A DNA stretch of 64,000 nt from Meghimatium bilineatum (taxonomy: Eukaryota; Mollusca; Gastropoda; Stylommatophora; Philomycidae): positions 24,920,589 to 24,984,588 of the forward strand of contig CM067304.1 of NCBI GenBank assembly GCA_034231615.1, written 5' to 3'. Shown here one piece after another: positions 21,190 to 31,848 of this stretch. The notes under the pieces were generated by a model that saw only the letters and a program-made list of their open reading frames with translations, was not told the DNA's origin and searched no databases. Position numbers and translations under genes: made by a program. Each line of letters starts with the position of its first letter. The first letter of the stretch is position 1.

Positions 21190-22740
21190 AATCCTGAATT
21201 TTGTCTCGGCTATCTTCATCAAGGCCAGTTCCTTGCCGTGGAGACAGTACTTAAGCCAAAAGAAGCTGAAAACTAAAACTGGCCAGGCTCTCCTATAATA
21301 AATCGAGCTAGACCATGGTCTGCCCTAGAAAATACAGATACTGAGTACAGAGGCAACCAACCAAGATGCAGACCACATCAATCAGGATGTCATGCACCAA
21401 CCTACGCAATTGGAATATATATATATCTGACATATTATGGTGCGTGCCCTATATGGTGCCTAATGGACGTCTAAGTAGGACTTGTGCCAGGCCCTATGCC
21501 TCGAAAGGGTCCAACTCCAACTACTGAAAGTTCTTTTCAATTGCCCAGAGAAGCCAGGGGGTATGAGAATAGAGCAACTGGAAAAAAAACAAGACTACTG
21601 AAAATAATGAACTGGAATGCTGATTTTTTGAACAGCAAAAATTTGAAATTTGAAAATATCCTGAATGGAAGAGCAAGTAAATGTATGCTAATTGCAAGAA
21701 ACCCATAAGAATAAGAAACACACAAAAATATAGCTCTCAAAATAAGAGCCTTTCAATGCTATCAATCAGATACAAAAAAGATGCAAAAAGGAGGAATAAT
21801 TAAGCTTGTTAAGATCAACATCAGTGCACACCAGCTAGAAATATATATAGAAGGAGAGGAATATCAGATACTTCACATCAGGACAGAAATACAGAATTCC
21901 ACCTCCACAACTACTACGGTCCAAATGTCTGCCTATTAGCACTAGAAATAATCTCAGTGAAAGGAAATCTTATCACATGTACACCTCAATAGCCACTTGC
22001 AGAGCTGGGGCTATGATCACATGAACAGGAGAGGTTGAAAACTAACACTGCTCGGATGAACATGAACGTATTCTGATCAACCAGCCAATTCTCACACTAG
22101 ACTTGGCATTCCACTCACCAGATTTGGAGTGGAACATCAATCGTGTTGTTGGGGAACAGTTCGGAGGCAGCAATCACAGGCTGGTCTTTCTGAATAGAAA
22201 ATAAATATTTGAAAATGCAACACTCTCTAGGTGGAACTACAAGAAGGCAAACTGGACTAGAAACAGACATTACACCATTGTACTAGCCAGAGATCTTCCT
22301 ACCGACAACAACATCAATACGGTAGTCAATGTAGATGTATATTACATGCTGCTTGCTTGTAAAACCATCCCTAGAGGGGTCTGTAAATACTACAAACTTT
22401 ATTGGAGTAGTGAATTAGAGAGACTGCAAAATCTGTGGAAACATCTTGACAGCAGTCAGAGAGAGACAAGACCATACCAAGAGCACCAAATACAAATTAG
22501 CACACCAAGGCCAAATTTTTCAAAGAGCCAAGCTACAAGCCATGTGAAGCAGCTGCAAAGATAAAACAGAATTGCCGAACCTTGAGAAATGGACAAAGAA
22601 ACTGTGGAAGTTGGTAAAACAATTAAATGATGGAGGTACTGGGAGAAATCATAAGGTCACATTACATAAAGATGAAAACATCCTCATGGGAAAACAGTAA
22701 TATGACTGCTTTGCAGACTCATTTGCTGAAGACTCAAAAA
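21190..22740 (+). mobile_element. Family C LINE 5' half (leader and endonuclease), decayed
   Basis: The text around 21490-21610 (CCTATGCCTCGAAAGGGTCC, then ATGAACTGGAATGCTG) matches the minus-strand element at 51290-53036. Broken frames continue with the apurinic-endonuclease-like domain: KGGIIKLVKINISA (about 21790-21830), HSHLQSWGYDH-like (about 21990-22020), NQPANS and PLTRFGVEHQS-like segments. Many stops are present. It ends at the hairpin at 22679-22801. Confidence 0.75.
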
Positions 22741-22801
22741 AGAAGAGTCTTCAGCTAATGAGCCTGCAAAGCAGTCATCTTACTGTTTTTCCATGAGGAT
22801 G
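22679..22801. repeat. Long inverted repeat, 57-bp arms, 9-base loop
   Basis: Left arm 22679-22735 and right arm 22745-22801 are reverse complements with only four mismatches in 57. The loop is AAAAAAGAA. The left arm continues the LINE reading frame; the right arm is its inverted copy. Confidence 0.92.
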
Positions 22802-23115
22802 ATTGCTGAAGACAACAGCAAAATTAATTATATTAAAAAATAAGTATATTGTACAAATACCTACTACCACTAACAAAAATATGTTAAAACATGTATAATA
22901 AAATTAATAAAGAACAAAAATAGTTGACGTTGCGATCATAAAATATTCGCCTGAATGGACATATAATAATAAAACTAATATAGCAGAAATATTAATTTAT
23001 GACTTATGACCAGCATATATAATGTGTAATATCATTTTCTTTCGACATGCTGTAGTTCTCACAATGAGAGTTGTTACTTGTTTTTGTTAGTGTTGAACCG
23101 TTTATAAGAATTTGT
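22802..23115. other. AT-rich intronic spacer
   Basis: Only AT-rich sequence was seen, with no gene or repeat, ending in the 8-bp Merlin target site GAATTTGT at 23108-23115. Confidence 0.5.
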
Positions 23116-23414
23116 GGTGAAAGTAAAGATTAGTTCTCCGCTGTGCTATAAATAGCACACTGTTTACATTTTTAACTACGTGACGTCACGGATTTCCGTG
23201 TAACACAAATGAAGTTGAAATAGATGCTATGACGTCACATGTCCCCACGCAAACGAGTTTTAGTTATCACTATCGCTGCACAAAATAGCACTGAAGAAAA
23301 TGCCTTTTTGTTACGCTGTGTGCTGTCTCTACCTGCCGAAAATGTACTAATGTTTGTGTGTTTTAGTGTTTTCTACGTATCGGCATCTATCAATTTCATT
23401 GGTGTTACACAGAA

Positions 23415-23640
23415 ATCTTCTTCTTCTTCAGCGTTCACTCTCAAATAACCACAATGAATATTTCATGTGATTTTCGCCAGGGAGCGTGAAGTACGTTGTG
23501 CTGCAAGTTCCACAGTAAAACTGTGATTATTTGCACCCCGGTTGGCCACTTGTGGTCAGGATGTCCGAGGTCCAGCACATCCGTTTTCGTCATTCCTTTA
23601 TTTCGGGTTTGGTCCCTAACACAGAAATCCATGAGGTCGA
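23415..23640 (-). mobile_element. SINE-B-like fragment inside Merlin
   Basis: TTCTTCTTCTTCAGCGTTCA at 23408-23436 is the reversed SINE tail. It is followed by a diverged body with GGAGCGTGAAGTACGTTGTG and a GTCCAGCACATCCG end, similar to the fragment at 4380-4480. Its presence inside the Merlin borders suggests it inserted after Merlin arrived. Confidence 0.6.
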
Positions 23641-23720
23641 ATAGTTAAAGGTGTAAACGGTGTGCTATTGCGGTAACTAATCCCCAACCCAAAACCTAAT
23701 CCCTAATCATATCCCCTAAT

Positions 23721-23960
23721 CTCTAAACTTATTCCCTATTCCCCAAACCTACTCCCTATTCCCCAAACCTACTCCCTATTCCCCAAACCTACTCCCTATT
23801 CCCCAAACCTACTCCCTATTCCCCAAACTAATCCCTATTCCCCAAACCTACTCCCTATTCCCCAAACCTACTCCCTATTCCCCAAACCTACTCCCTATTC
23901 CCCAAACCTACTCCCTATTCCCCAAACTAATCCCTATTCCCCAAACCTAATCCATATTCC
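23721..23960. repeat. 20-bp minisatellite, about 12 copies, inside Merlin
   Basis: The unit CCCCAAACCTACTCCCTATT is repeated with occasional 19-bp variants (CCCCAAACTAATCCCTATT). It is a C/A-rich, strand-asymmetric array. Confidence 0.95.
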
Positions 23961-25127
23961 CCAATCCTAATCCCTACGGTTTGCCCAAAGGTTACGATAT
24001 ACCACGAAACTAGAGCAATGGTCACAACATAGCATTAAAAGCAACTTGTGTAACAACATGAATAATACGACACTCACCTTATTGAGAATTATCTCTGCAG
24101 GATACACTTTTTTTAACTCCGGAAAGGAACTCCATGAATATATCATTCGAACCGACATGCTTCGTTCTCCATATATACTCACATAAATACGATGAAAATT
24201 GCCCTGAACATCTTTTACCCTGAATTCTAAATTCTCTTTTAACACTACTCCATAAACCCTCTATAGTATTCGTATGAGCCCCAGTTTCTGGATCTTTAAA
24301 GTGTACACTATGATTCACAGTCATATGCTCATCACCCAAGCATTCGTAAGCTCTCCAACAATCAGAGACAACAGTCGTTCCCGGCAACACATATTCCTTT
24401 ATAATATTTAATAACATATCTTTACTCCTCTGTAACCACCTTTAACACACATCTATTTGTCCCCCTATCTACTAATCCAAATACCCATGTCGCTTCCACA
24501 CGTCTCCCTCTATTATATTTATGTTTCCCAAACAGACTCTCATCAATTTCAACAACAACACCTTCTCCCCCAAGCTAGACACTTTCATCAACACACATTT
24601 CAACACATATCTCACGACAAAAACATTTCCAATCAGCGATTGTGATTGTTGGCTTTAAAACTCGCACTTCTCTTTTATAAATCTGCTGCTTGCTTTCATC
24701 ACCCACAAATATGTAAGAACAACAATATCACCCATACTCATACGACTCTCAGCAAACCAAGAATTATTACGAACACTCCTACTCCTTATGTCGCTCACAC
24801 TCATGACCATATCCCCTGCAATTTCAAATATATCCATCAATTACACTCAACTTTCTCATCAGCTTCATATATTCTCCACAAGATGGACACACACAATACT
24901 TACAGATCAAACTCTCGCTTTCCGTCTGCTCGTGTTCGTTTCTTTCTGTCTGCTAATGTATACCACTGCGCATGTCTCTTATTAATAGCACTCTTCAAGG
25001 CAATCCCAAAACAAAGGTCAGAAAACACATCGATACCAGAGCAAAGGTCACAGCAGAGAACTATACTTTACTTCAGCCGAATTTATCACAAAAAGGAAAT
25101 ATGTACAATTTTGTATGTGGTTTGTTT

Positions 25128-25225
25128 GTAGTTTGTCCATCACAAGTGATGATGACGATCTGCTTCATTCACTTTAGGAAATCCAGAGTTCTGTCTATGA
25201 CACATATGTCTATGAGTTTGTAGAT
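25128..25225. repeat. Short dispersed repeat (TTTGTCCATCACAAGTGATGATGAC)
   Basis: The sequence GTTTGTCCATCACAAGTGAT GATGAC near 25131-25156 is repeated near 63868-63894. The rest of the unit is diverged. Its source is unknown. Confidence 0.45.
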
Positions 25226-25671
25226 AGAGGAATAAATCATATACTGGTCTCAGATATCCTTGGATAAGCTGGACATCATATGACCACTTTAGATTGTGTC
25301 TGTTCTACCTGTGTTAATCTAGCCAGTCTTTGCTGTTGAGCTGCTGTGTTTCTGTTTTTCTCAAGATTCTATACCTTTCTTCCTCATAGAGCTCCATGTA
25401 GCTCTGTTGCATGCACCATCTTCCAATGTATCGTGGTTTTCACCAAAGGTTTTCAGTGAGATCTTCAGAGTCGATTAGAGTCTTATTGAGAAGTACACAT
25501 ATATATTTCATGTACCTAGTGAGTGTGAAAACCTTTTTCTCGTTTACTGAATTTCCATGGATGGGAAAATGACTTACACAACATTCAGATTTAAGTAAGG
25601 AAGTGTGTTGTGTGTTAGAGATTGCCTCATACATATATATTATATATAAATATGCTCTGTCTCTTCCCCAG

Positions 25672-25745
25672 ATATGCACAGAAATTCCCCATATGTTATC
25701 ACAGGAAGCGTAGATCAGTCAGTAAAAGTGTGGGAATGTCGCTAG
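25672..25745 (+). CDS. PAFAH1B1: LIS1 last coding exon ([13 protein letters not shown] stop)
   Basis: The acceptor is TTCCCCAG. Two leading bases complete Asp; the exon then reads [20 protein letters not shown] then ECR and TAG at 25743-25745. The ECR C-terminus is the same as in vertebrate LIS1. Confidence 0.96.
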
Positions 25746-26253
25746 GAATCAAGCATACAAATTCAAATCTAACAGCCTATAAGTGATCAGCAATGTGATG
25801 AGCACTGACCCAAGTAACACAGTGGTCAGAGATATAACCACGGCTTATCAACTATTTGTGTTGTAGTAGTGCTTCTGTTTTGATCATTTGGTGCACTCCC
25901 TTCAAGTTTCATCATACACATTCCTGTACATGCTGTGCTTCTGAGAAATCAACAACACTTCCACAGTACAAATCTCTGTATATGTGCACCATGGCTCTTC
26001 CTTTGTTGATCCATGCTTTCACCATTCTTGTTAAAAATGTAGCTGCTGTGAACAACACATATGATTCGACTTACTACAAGTAATAATTGTAATACAGCAA
26101 ATTTACTTATCAAATTGAAATTTCTAGGATAATTCATCATCATCTTTGTACATATTCCATAAAATAACTTTGAACATTTGGAGACTTGACAGTCTTTCCA
26201 GTTAACATACATAGTATGGTCATGTATGTTACCACACCACCTACTAGTAGTTT
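25746..26253 (+). other. Likely LIS1 3' UTR; end not determined
   Basis: Sequence after the stop codon, without coding potential. I could not place the polyadenylation site. The nearest persuasive AATAAA is far away (41632), and the minisatellite that follows may or may not be transcribed. Confidence 0.4.
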
Positions 26254-27110
26254 AGAGTAGACCCCTCTCACAACAAGAACTCATTCAGTGCAATGTTTGC
26301 ATCAGTTCTCTCACTGAGTAGACCCTTCTAACAAGAACTCCATTAAGTACAATGTTTACATCAGTTCTCTCACTGAGTAGACCCTTCTAACAAGAACTGC
26401 TTCAGTGCAATGTTTGCATCAGTTCCTCTCACTGAGTAGACCCTTCTAACAAGAACTGATTCAGTGCAATGTTTGCATCAGTTCCTCTCACTGAGTAGAC
26501 CCTTCTAACAAGAACTCATTCAGGGCAATGTTTGCATCAGTTCTCTCACTGAGTAGACCCTTCTAACAAGAACTCATTCAGGGCAATGTTTGCATCAGTT
26601 CCTCTCACTGAGTAGACCCTTCTAACAAGAACTCATTCAGGGCAATGTTTGCATCAGTTCTCTCACTGAGTAGACCCTTCTAACAAGAACTCATTCAGGG
26701 CAATGTTTACATCAGTTCTCTCACTGAGTAGACCCTTCTAACAAGAACTGCTTCAGTGCAATGTTTGCATCAGTTCCTCTCACTGAGTAGACCCTTCTAA
26801 CAAGAACTCATTCAGGGCAATGTTTGCATCAGTTCCTCTCACTGAGTAGACCCTTCTAACAAGAACTCATTCAGTGCAATAATTACATCAGTTCCTCTCA
26901 CTGAGTAGACCCTTCTAACAAGAACTCATTCAGTGCAATAATTACATCAGTTCCTCTCACTGAGTAGACCCTTCTAACAAGAACTCATTCAGGGCAATGT
27001 TTACATCAGTTCTCTCACTGAGTAGACTCTTCTAACAAGAACTGCTTCAGGGCAATGTTTGAACCAGTGCTTGCAGTGAGTACATCTTCTGACAAAAACT
27101 CATTCAGTGC
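26254..27110. repeat. 58-59-bp minisatellite, about 14-15 copies
   Basis: The unit reads GAGTAGACCCTTCTAACAAG, then AACTCATTCAGGGCAATGTT, then TGCATCAGTTCCTCTCACT. Copies differ at a few sites (CATTC/GCTTC, GGGC/GTGC, GTTTGC/GTTTAC/AATTAC, TTCTCT/TTCCTCT). The last two copies are the most diverged, as expected at an array edge. Confidence 0.95.
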
Positions 27111-27748
27111 ATATTTTTTAGTTAGTTCTTACATTGCTTATAGATGTGATATAAATGTATTTTTGTCTATGTTAATGTTTTATAAATCATGCTTGAGGTC
27201 AAATTATCTGTATGTAAATATGTTTGTTCATGTAGGTGTGATACCATCTTCAATATTCTTTCTTAGATATGCTTGCTTTAATTGCTGGCAATCAGTACCA
27301 TATAGGCATGAAAGATTGTTGAGAGGATATCACTTCTGGGTATCCCATTATTTGTATCACAGAAGTTAAATCTGATAGTAAACTGCTTGGTGCTACATGT
27401 GATAAAGAGTGTTTTCTATACAGCACCAGTCCTGACATGGAAGTCATTCATGAATAATCAATTTAAGACAATTAACACCGGAAACAGCAGAAATGTTCTT
27501 ATAGAAGATTATGAAGAATCCCCAAGACTGAGTTATGTCAAGAGTTAACCAAATTTGGTTCACTAAGACAATACTAAACAGCAATAATGAGGAAATGATT
27601 ATGTCATACTTTTGATGTTGCCAGCATAATAGTGTTCTGAAAACGGAACAGGCTTGTGGTGACAAGTATCTGTCTGAACAGTTGATGTATATCTACCGAA
27701 GGCAACATAAGCTTTGATTATGTATGTAGCAAGTCTTTGTATCTATTT

Positions 27749-27910
27749 CTTCTTCAGCGTTCATTCTCAAACTCCCACTGGATTTCTCTTGTAATAGGAC
27801 AATGATCCTACAAGATTTCCAGTTGAATGTAGTCCAGAGAATGGAAATGCGTTGTGTTGCCGTTTTATTTGCACCAATGGCCCAACACATCCGTCTTTGG
27901 CGGTTTTTAA
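27749..27910 (-). mobile_element. SINE-B copy with target duplication
   Basis: The reversed tail CTTCTTCAGCGTTCATTCTC starts the element and CCAACACATCCGTCTTTGGC ends it, matching 42712-42870. Flanks carry ATCTATTT at 27741-27748 and 27911-27918. Confidence 0.8.
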
Positions 27911-27929
27911 ATCTATTTATAAACCGTTA

Positions 27930-28180
27930 ACCCATCAGGGTCATAGGGGTACCACATTAGAAGCATCAACACACAGAGTCCCATTGTTTTCTATCTTAAA
28001 TGATGCGGACAAGTGAGGAAAAAGTCTTGTCTTGTTCAGTCCTTGATGTTGTCTGTCCATGTTTTTATTTGTCCTCCTGCTTCTTCCATCGTCAACAGTT
28101 CCCTGCAGTATTGTTTTTGACAAGGGATCATGTCAGCATACATGTCTAAATCATGCAAGCTTTCCATGCAATATTTCAGC
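27930..28180 (-). mobile_element. Family H LINE 3'-end fragment
   Basis: Broken minus-strand frames contain an LQGTVDDGRSRR, then KNMDRQHQG-like region (about 28020-28110). This resembles the LQGTV-GGRRRGRQ-K-W-DNI-EW tail common at the C-terminus of animal LINEs. Confidence 0.55.
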
Positions 28181-28493
28181 GGGCAAATGGTTTAGCTGGT
28201 GACTGTTCTCCAGTTATCTTTACAGTGTGATTACATAGAAGTGTGCTCTCTTACAGTCTGCATTACACTGTTCTGATATTGACACTACATCTCATATGTT
28301 CTCTGTCCCTCTCAACAGAGTAGCACCTCTATGTGATAGCTAACATAACTTTCAAGATTTGTTTCAGGGTTAAAGGTCATGAAAATTACCTGACACATGT
28401 ACATACAAAGGATATGGAATGATGTGTGTGTTTTGGGTTTGTTAATATTATATGTTATGTCATATAGCATATTACCATTACTCATGTTGTTTC

Positions 28494-28676
28494 TGTTCTC
28501 ATGGCCCTATTCTGGTGGAGATATTGATTGCTTCTGTTTAGTGCACATATTATTGTTGTTTTCTCATGGCCCTATTCTGGTGGAGATAATGGTTGCTTCT
28601 GTTTAGTGCACATATTATTGTTGTTTTCTCATGGCCCTATTCTGGTGGAGATAATGGTTGCTTCTGTTTAGTGCAG
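28494..28676. repeat. 65-bp tandem repeat, three copies
   Basis: The block CTCATGGCCCTATTCTGGTG begins at 28498, 28563 and 28628, and the units are nearly identical. An open frame over it is repeat-derived. Confidence 0.92.
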
Positions 28677-28830
28677 ACAGTGAAATGAAGTGTCTTAAGA
28701 AAAGCAGCAATGGTTACTAAAATAGATAGAAGAAATTAGGAAAAGAGTAGGTATAATACCATGTATTGAACATATCGAACGACAGTAAGTAAAATGGTTA
28801 TGAGAATGAAGTAAAACTAAATACCAATAT
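28677..28830 (+). mobile_element. Family F LINE scrap
   Basis: It matches 47450-47600, with shared GTGTCT-AGAAAAGC-GCAATGG and ACATAT-GAA-GACAG blocks. Broken frames resemble the region before the GHI-RM motif of family F. Confidence 0.55.
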
Positions 28831-29067
28831 TTGGATTTCGGGTAAAATGGCGCGAAGTGACATCTATTATTTCTTGTGACCACAAATGGAAGTACAGTTC
28901 AAAGTTTCAGGACTATTCGCATGGAATATATGGTTTCTTTCTGTATGTGTTAGTTAGAGATCGTGGTATAGCCATGTGAATTTCCTGATGCAACACCGAG
29001 ACAGGTTAGCAAACTGACAGTAAGAATACAATGGCTTATAGTAAAATGGAGAGTTTTCTGATTAATT

Positions 29068-29352
29068 ATTCTTCTTCTTCTTTCGTTCACTTGAAACATT
29101 TCTATATCTCTAATTCTGTCTCCTGAATAAAACTCACTGTCTTTTGTAGTTTTCCATTGTGTCTTGTGCGTGGCATCCTGATTATCTGTGCGCCTTTTGG
29201 CTGGTTGCCTCCGTCTTCAGCACTCTGCTTACTTGGTCAGGACTATGGTCCTGCTTGAGTGGGACTGCCTGACCAGTCTTAGTTTCCAGTCCCTGATGGC
29301 TGAACTAAGCCCCCATCACCACTTCATGGTGCAGGCCTTGATGGGGTTCTGA
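29068..29352 (-). mobile_element. Internally deleted family C LINE
   Basis: Positions 29068-29145 match the 3' end of family C (TTCTTCTTCTTTCGTTCACT, reversed). Positions 29150-29352 match its 5' leader as found at 52842-53036 (CCATTGTGTCTTGTGCGTGG through GATGGGGTTCT). The whole coding region is missing, leaving a ~285-bp element with only the two ends. Confidence 0.75.
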
Positions 29353-29439
29353 AAGCTGTGGAATAAAAAATAAGAAACAAGACCTGATAGATGAAAAGGA
29401 AAAATATCAAAATACTAGGACTAGCGGATTGAAGATGGG

Positions 29440-30180
29440 CTGTAAGAAACTATAATATAACAGATGGCAAGAGCAGCAAAGAAAAATACAATAGATGTAA
29501 AGCACACCAAGCCCTAGGGCAGATGACACCAATCTCCAGAAACAAAAATGTACATTTAAACACCAAAATAACACTATTCAAAACGATTATTATGTCAACA
29601 CTGTGCAACCAAAGCCAAACATGGACAATGACAGCACAAGACAAAAATAAACTTGTAACAGCTGAAATGGCATGCTTACACAGGATCCCAGGAATATCGC
29701 CAAGAGACAGAGTGAGGAATAAGGACATTAGACAAAGAATCAGCACCACCCCAATCTTGGAATATATTAAGAGACAACAGATCAAATGGTTTTCACACAT
29801 CAGCAGACTACCATCAGACATCATACCACAGCAAGCTATACTTCACAGATACAGTGAAGGCAGACCACAAAAACGATGAACCACCGAAATAAAAGAGGCG
29901 ACAAATTCCACAGTATACTCAGCACACACGAGTCATCTCCAGAAAACTCTTCTACCCCTGATGCCGATAGGCAACAAAGCTAATAGATAGATAGAAAGAA
30001 CAAAAGAATATCCGGACATAAATCCAAAGGTAGACCACGAAAACAATAAATAGAAAACATCAAGATAACCTTGAACAAACAATAACAACACAACTAAGGT
30101 GGCATATCTGGCCTTGGAAATAAAACTGAGTTTATTAGTGTGGATAATATAGACCATCATGCACCTGGGTATAGACAATG
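29440..30180 (+). mobile_element. Family F LINE C-terminal fragments
   Basis: A 118-codon frame (29523-29879) reads HLNTKITLFKTIIMSTLCNQ then SQTWTM, PGISPRDRVRNKDIRQR and QQIKWFSHISRLPSD, then EGRPQKR. These are the RT-thumb and C-terminal motifs of family F, as at 46368-46613. Positions 29995-30180 repeat the tail block also seen at 48375-48595. Confidence 0.75.
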
Positions 30181-30344
30181 ATTGTTGATTTTGTCATCTC
30201 TGGATGTGATATAACCAGAATGTAGCAAACCAGAGATAAACCAGGATCAGCTGACACTAATTCACTTCACAACTTGAATCAACACATTTTTCTCATGATA
30301 TTGTTCATTTACTGCATTTGATACAATTAAGATCGAAGTTTCAT

Positions 30345-30715
30345 TACTGTCCAACTCTGAGTTTCCTCTGTACATCTTCATTCCTGTCCAACCCTGAGTT
30401 TCTGTGTGTGTTTGTACATCATAATTGCTGTCCAACCCTGAGTTTTTGTGTGTGTTTGTACATCTTAATTGCTGTCCAACCCTGAGTTTTTGTGTGTGTA
30501 TATCTTCATTTCTGTCCAACCCTGAGTTTCTGTGTGTGTTTGTATGTCTCCATTATTCTCCAACCTGAGTTTCTGTGTGAATCTGTACCCCTTCATTGCT
30601 CTCCAGTCTCAGTTTCTGCATGTATTTGTACCCCTTCATTGCTTTCCAGGCTGAGTTTATGTGTAAGTTTGTACCCCTTCATTGCTCTTCAGCCTGAGTT
30701 TTTCTTGTGTGTGTG
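30345..30715. repeat. ~45-60-bp minisatellite, about 8 imperfect copies
   Basis: The unit core CTGTCCAACCCTGAGTTTCT is followed by GTGTGTGTTTGTACATCTTC and ATTG. Later copies change to CCCCTTCATTGCTCTCCAG. Open frames on both strands follow the repeat. Confidence 0.9.
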
Positions 30716-30798
30716 TTTGTGGGGGATGTTCTCCAGAACTTTATATTTCATAGCCAGAAGGTTTGCTCTCTCAGTGGTATACACAACTTTATACTCTT

Positions 30799-30832
30799 CT
30801 TCTTTCGTTCACTTGAAACATGTCTAAATCTG
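30799..30832 (-). mobile_element. 34-bp family C LINE 3'-end insertion
   Basis: The inserted bases are the terminal 34 bp of family C (CTTCTTTCGTTCACTTGAAA and onward, reversed; compare 19512-19545). They are flanked by a perfect 9-bp duplication, TATACTCTT, at 30790-30798 and 30833-30841. Confidence 0.8.
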
Positions 30833-30841
30833 TATACTCTT

Positions 30842-31848
30842 GAGTGTATGTAGAAGACATCCTGAACACCTGTAACTATTTGGTGGTACAACAGTCATGT
30901 TGACCACACAGTCCATATCACAGCATCACTTCACTATGGACAAGATCAGCATATGAAATAATCTGTACAGTCTCAAAAAAAAAAAATGTATCAAAATAAC
31001 ACTGACTGTTAACTGTATCAAATCTTCTGCTTATCACATAACTACTACATTATGAATTATCTTTCTTGTCACATGAGGCAGGCTACTCTGTATGTGTATA
31101 ATAGATGTGAGTAGACGGTTAGACTGACATTGTCTGTGTGTCAAGCATTTTTGGGAATGAATGAGCACGTTAATTACATTTCTATGTGAATGCAGTGCCA
31201 TTCATATTTATTGTTTCAATCAGCATTTTCTGTCAATGTTGTTATAGTTTCATTTATTTCTCAATGTTTTCTCTCTCAATGTTCAAACACACACACAAAC
31301 ATGCTGTACAATTCTAACTTACTAAGATTACATATATCACAAACTCTATGATGGTACTTGGGTTCTGAGTTCAGAGGAGGTTGAGAATTTCCACCCAAGA
31401 TTCTGTGTTAGCGATATAATGATATAATATTCATTCAGCTTAAAAGTTCTGAAAACATTTGAGTATCTTGATATTCAGTTGTTCTTTGTTCTCACTCGAA
31501 TGTCTACAACCATGTCTACTGTTTACAAAATCATTGTCTTCTGAAAGACAAAGTATTCCATATAGAAAGAATTACATTTTTATCCAAGAAAATTATCTTT
31601 ACTTTAATATTAAGTGAAACTACATCTCCCATGCTTCACCATGAACTGTTTGCAAACTTGAGATACTTTCCTGTTATTTCACCATACAATTTGTCGGCCA
31701 TTCATGTCCAGTCACTATATTAAGTCTAATGGGTTTTATCTGTGCTTGTTTGACCTCAGGTTGTTATATATTTGCATGCCAAATTATTTTGTCTGCTGAC
31801 TTATTTTAATCAGGAACCTCTTATTGTAACTGCTAGTTGCTCTGTATA
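30842..31848. other. Unrecognised intergenic sequence
   Basis: AT-rich sequence; no gene, RNA or known repeat was seen. Confidence 0.5.

Larger units (their letters stand above)
23116..25078 (-). mobile_element. Merlin (IS1016-type) DNA transposon, nearly full length
   Basis: This 1963-bp element has 30-bp terminal inverted repeats matching at 24 of 30 positions. They start GGTGAAAGTAAAG on the left and, inverted, GGCTGAAGTAAAG on the right. The 8-bp flanking duplication GAATTTGT (23108-23115) / GAATTTAT (25079-25086) has one change; Merlin elements typically duplicate 8-9 bp. The minus strand encodes the IS1595/ISXO2-like DDE transposase in broken frames: [16 protein letters not shown] (about 24560-24510), TTVVSDCWRAYE (about 24385-24345) and HTNTIEGLW (about 24280-24250). 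All three acidic catalytic residues are visible but stops and frameshifts separate them. A SINE-B fragment and a 20-bp minisatellite lie in its 3' part. Confidence 0.9.
4640..25745 (+). other. PAFAH1B1: LIS1 (PAFAH1B1) gene, C-terminal seven exons
   Basis: This is the transcribed span of the 3' coding part of LIS1. LIS1 is a WD40 beta-propeller protein that binds cytoplasmic dynein and NudE/NudEL and is a non-catalytic subunit of PAF acetylhydrolase 1B. Seven exons at 4640-4711, 6369-6471, 8605-8701, 9810-9941, 11471-11572, 18581-18737 and 25672-25745 splice in a consistent frame. They give 244 residues and a stop. That equals the length I count for the corresponding C-terminal part of human LIS1 (roughly residues 167-410), with no indel. 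The N-terminal LisH and coiled-coil exons lie before the window. Introns range from about 1.1 to 7 kb and are full of transposons. Confidence 0.95.

Noticed and set aside
23721-23960. Internal telomere-like array
   Set aside because: The unit is 20 bp (CCCCAAACCTACTCCCTATT), not a short telomeric hexamer, and it sits inside a transposon.
26254-27110. CRISPR-like regular repeats
   Set aside because: Units are contiguous tandem copies without unique spacers, in an animal genome.
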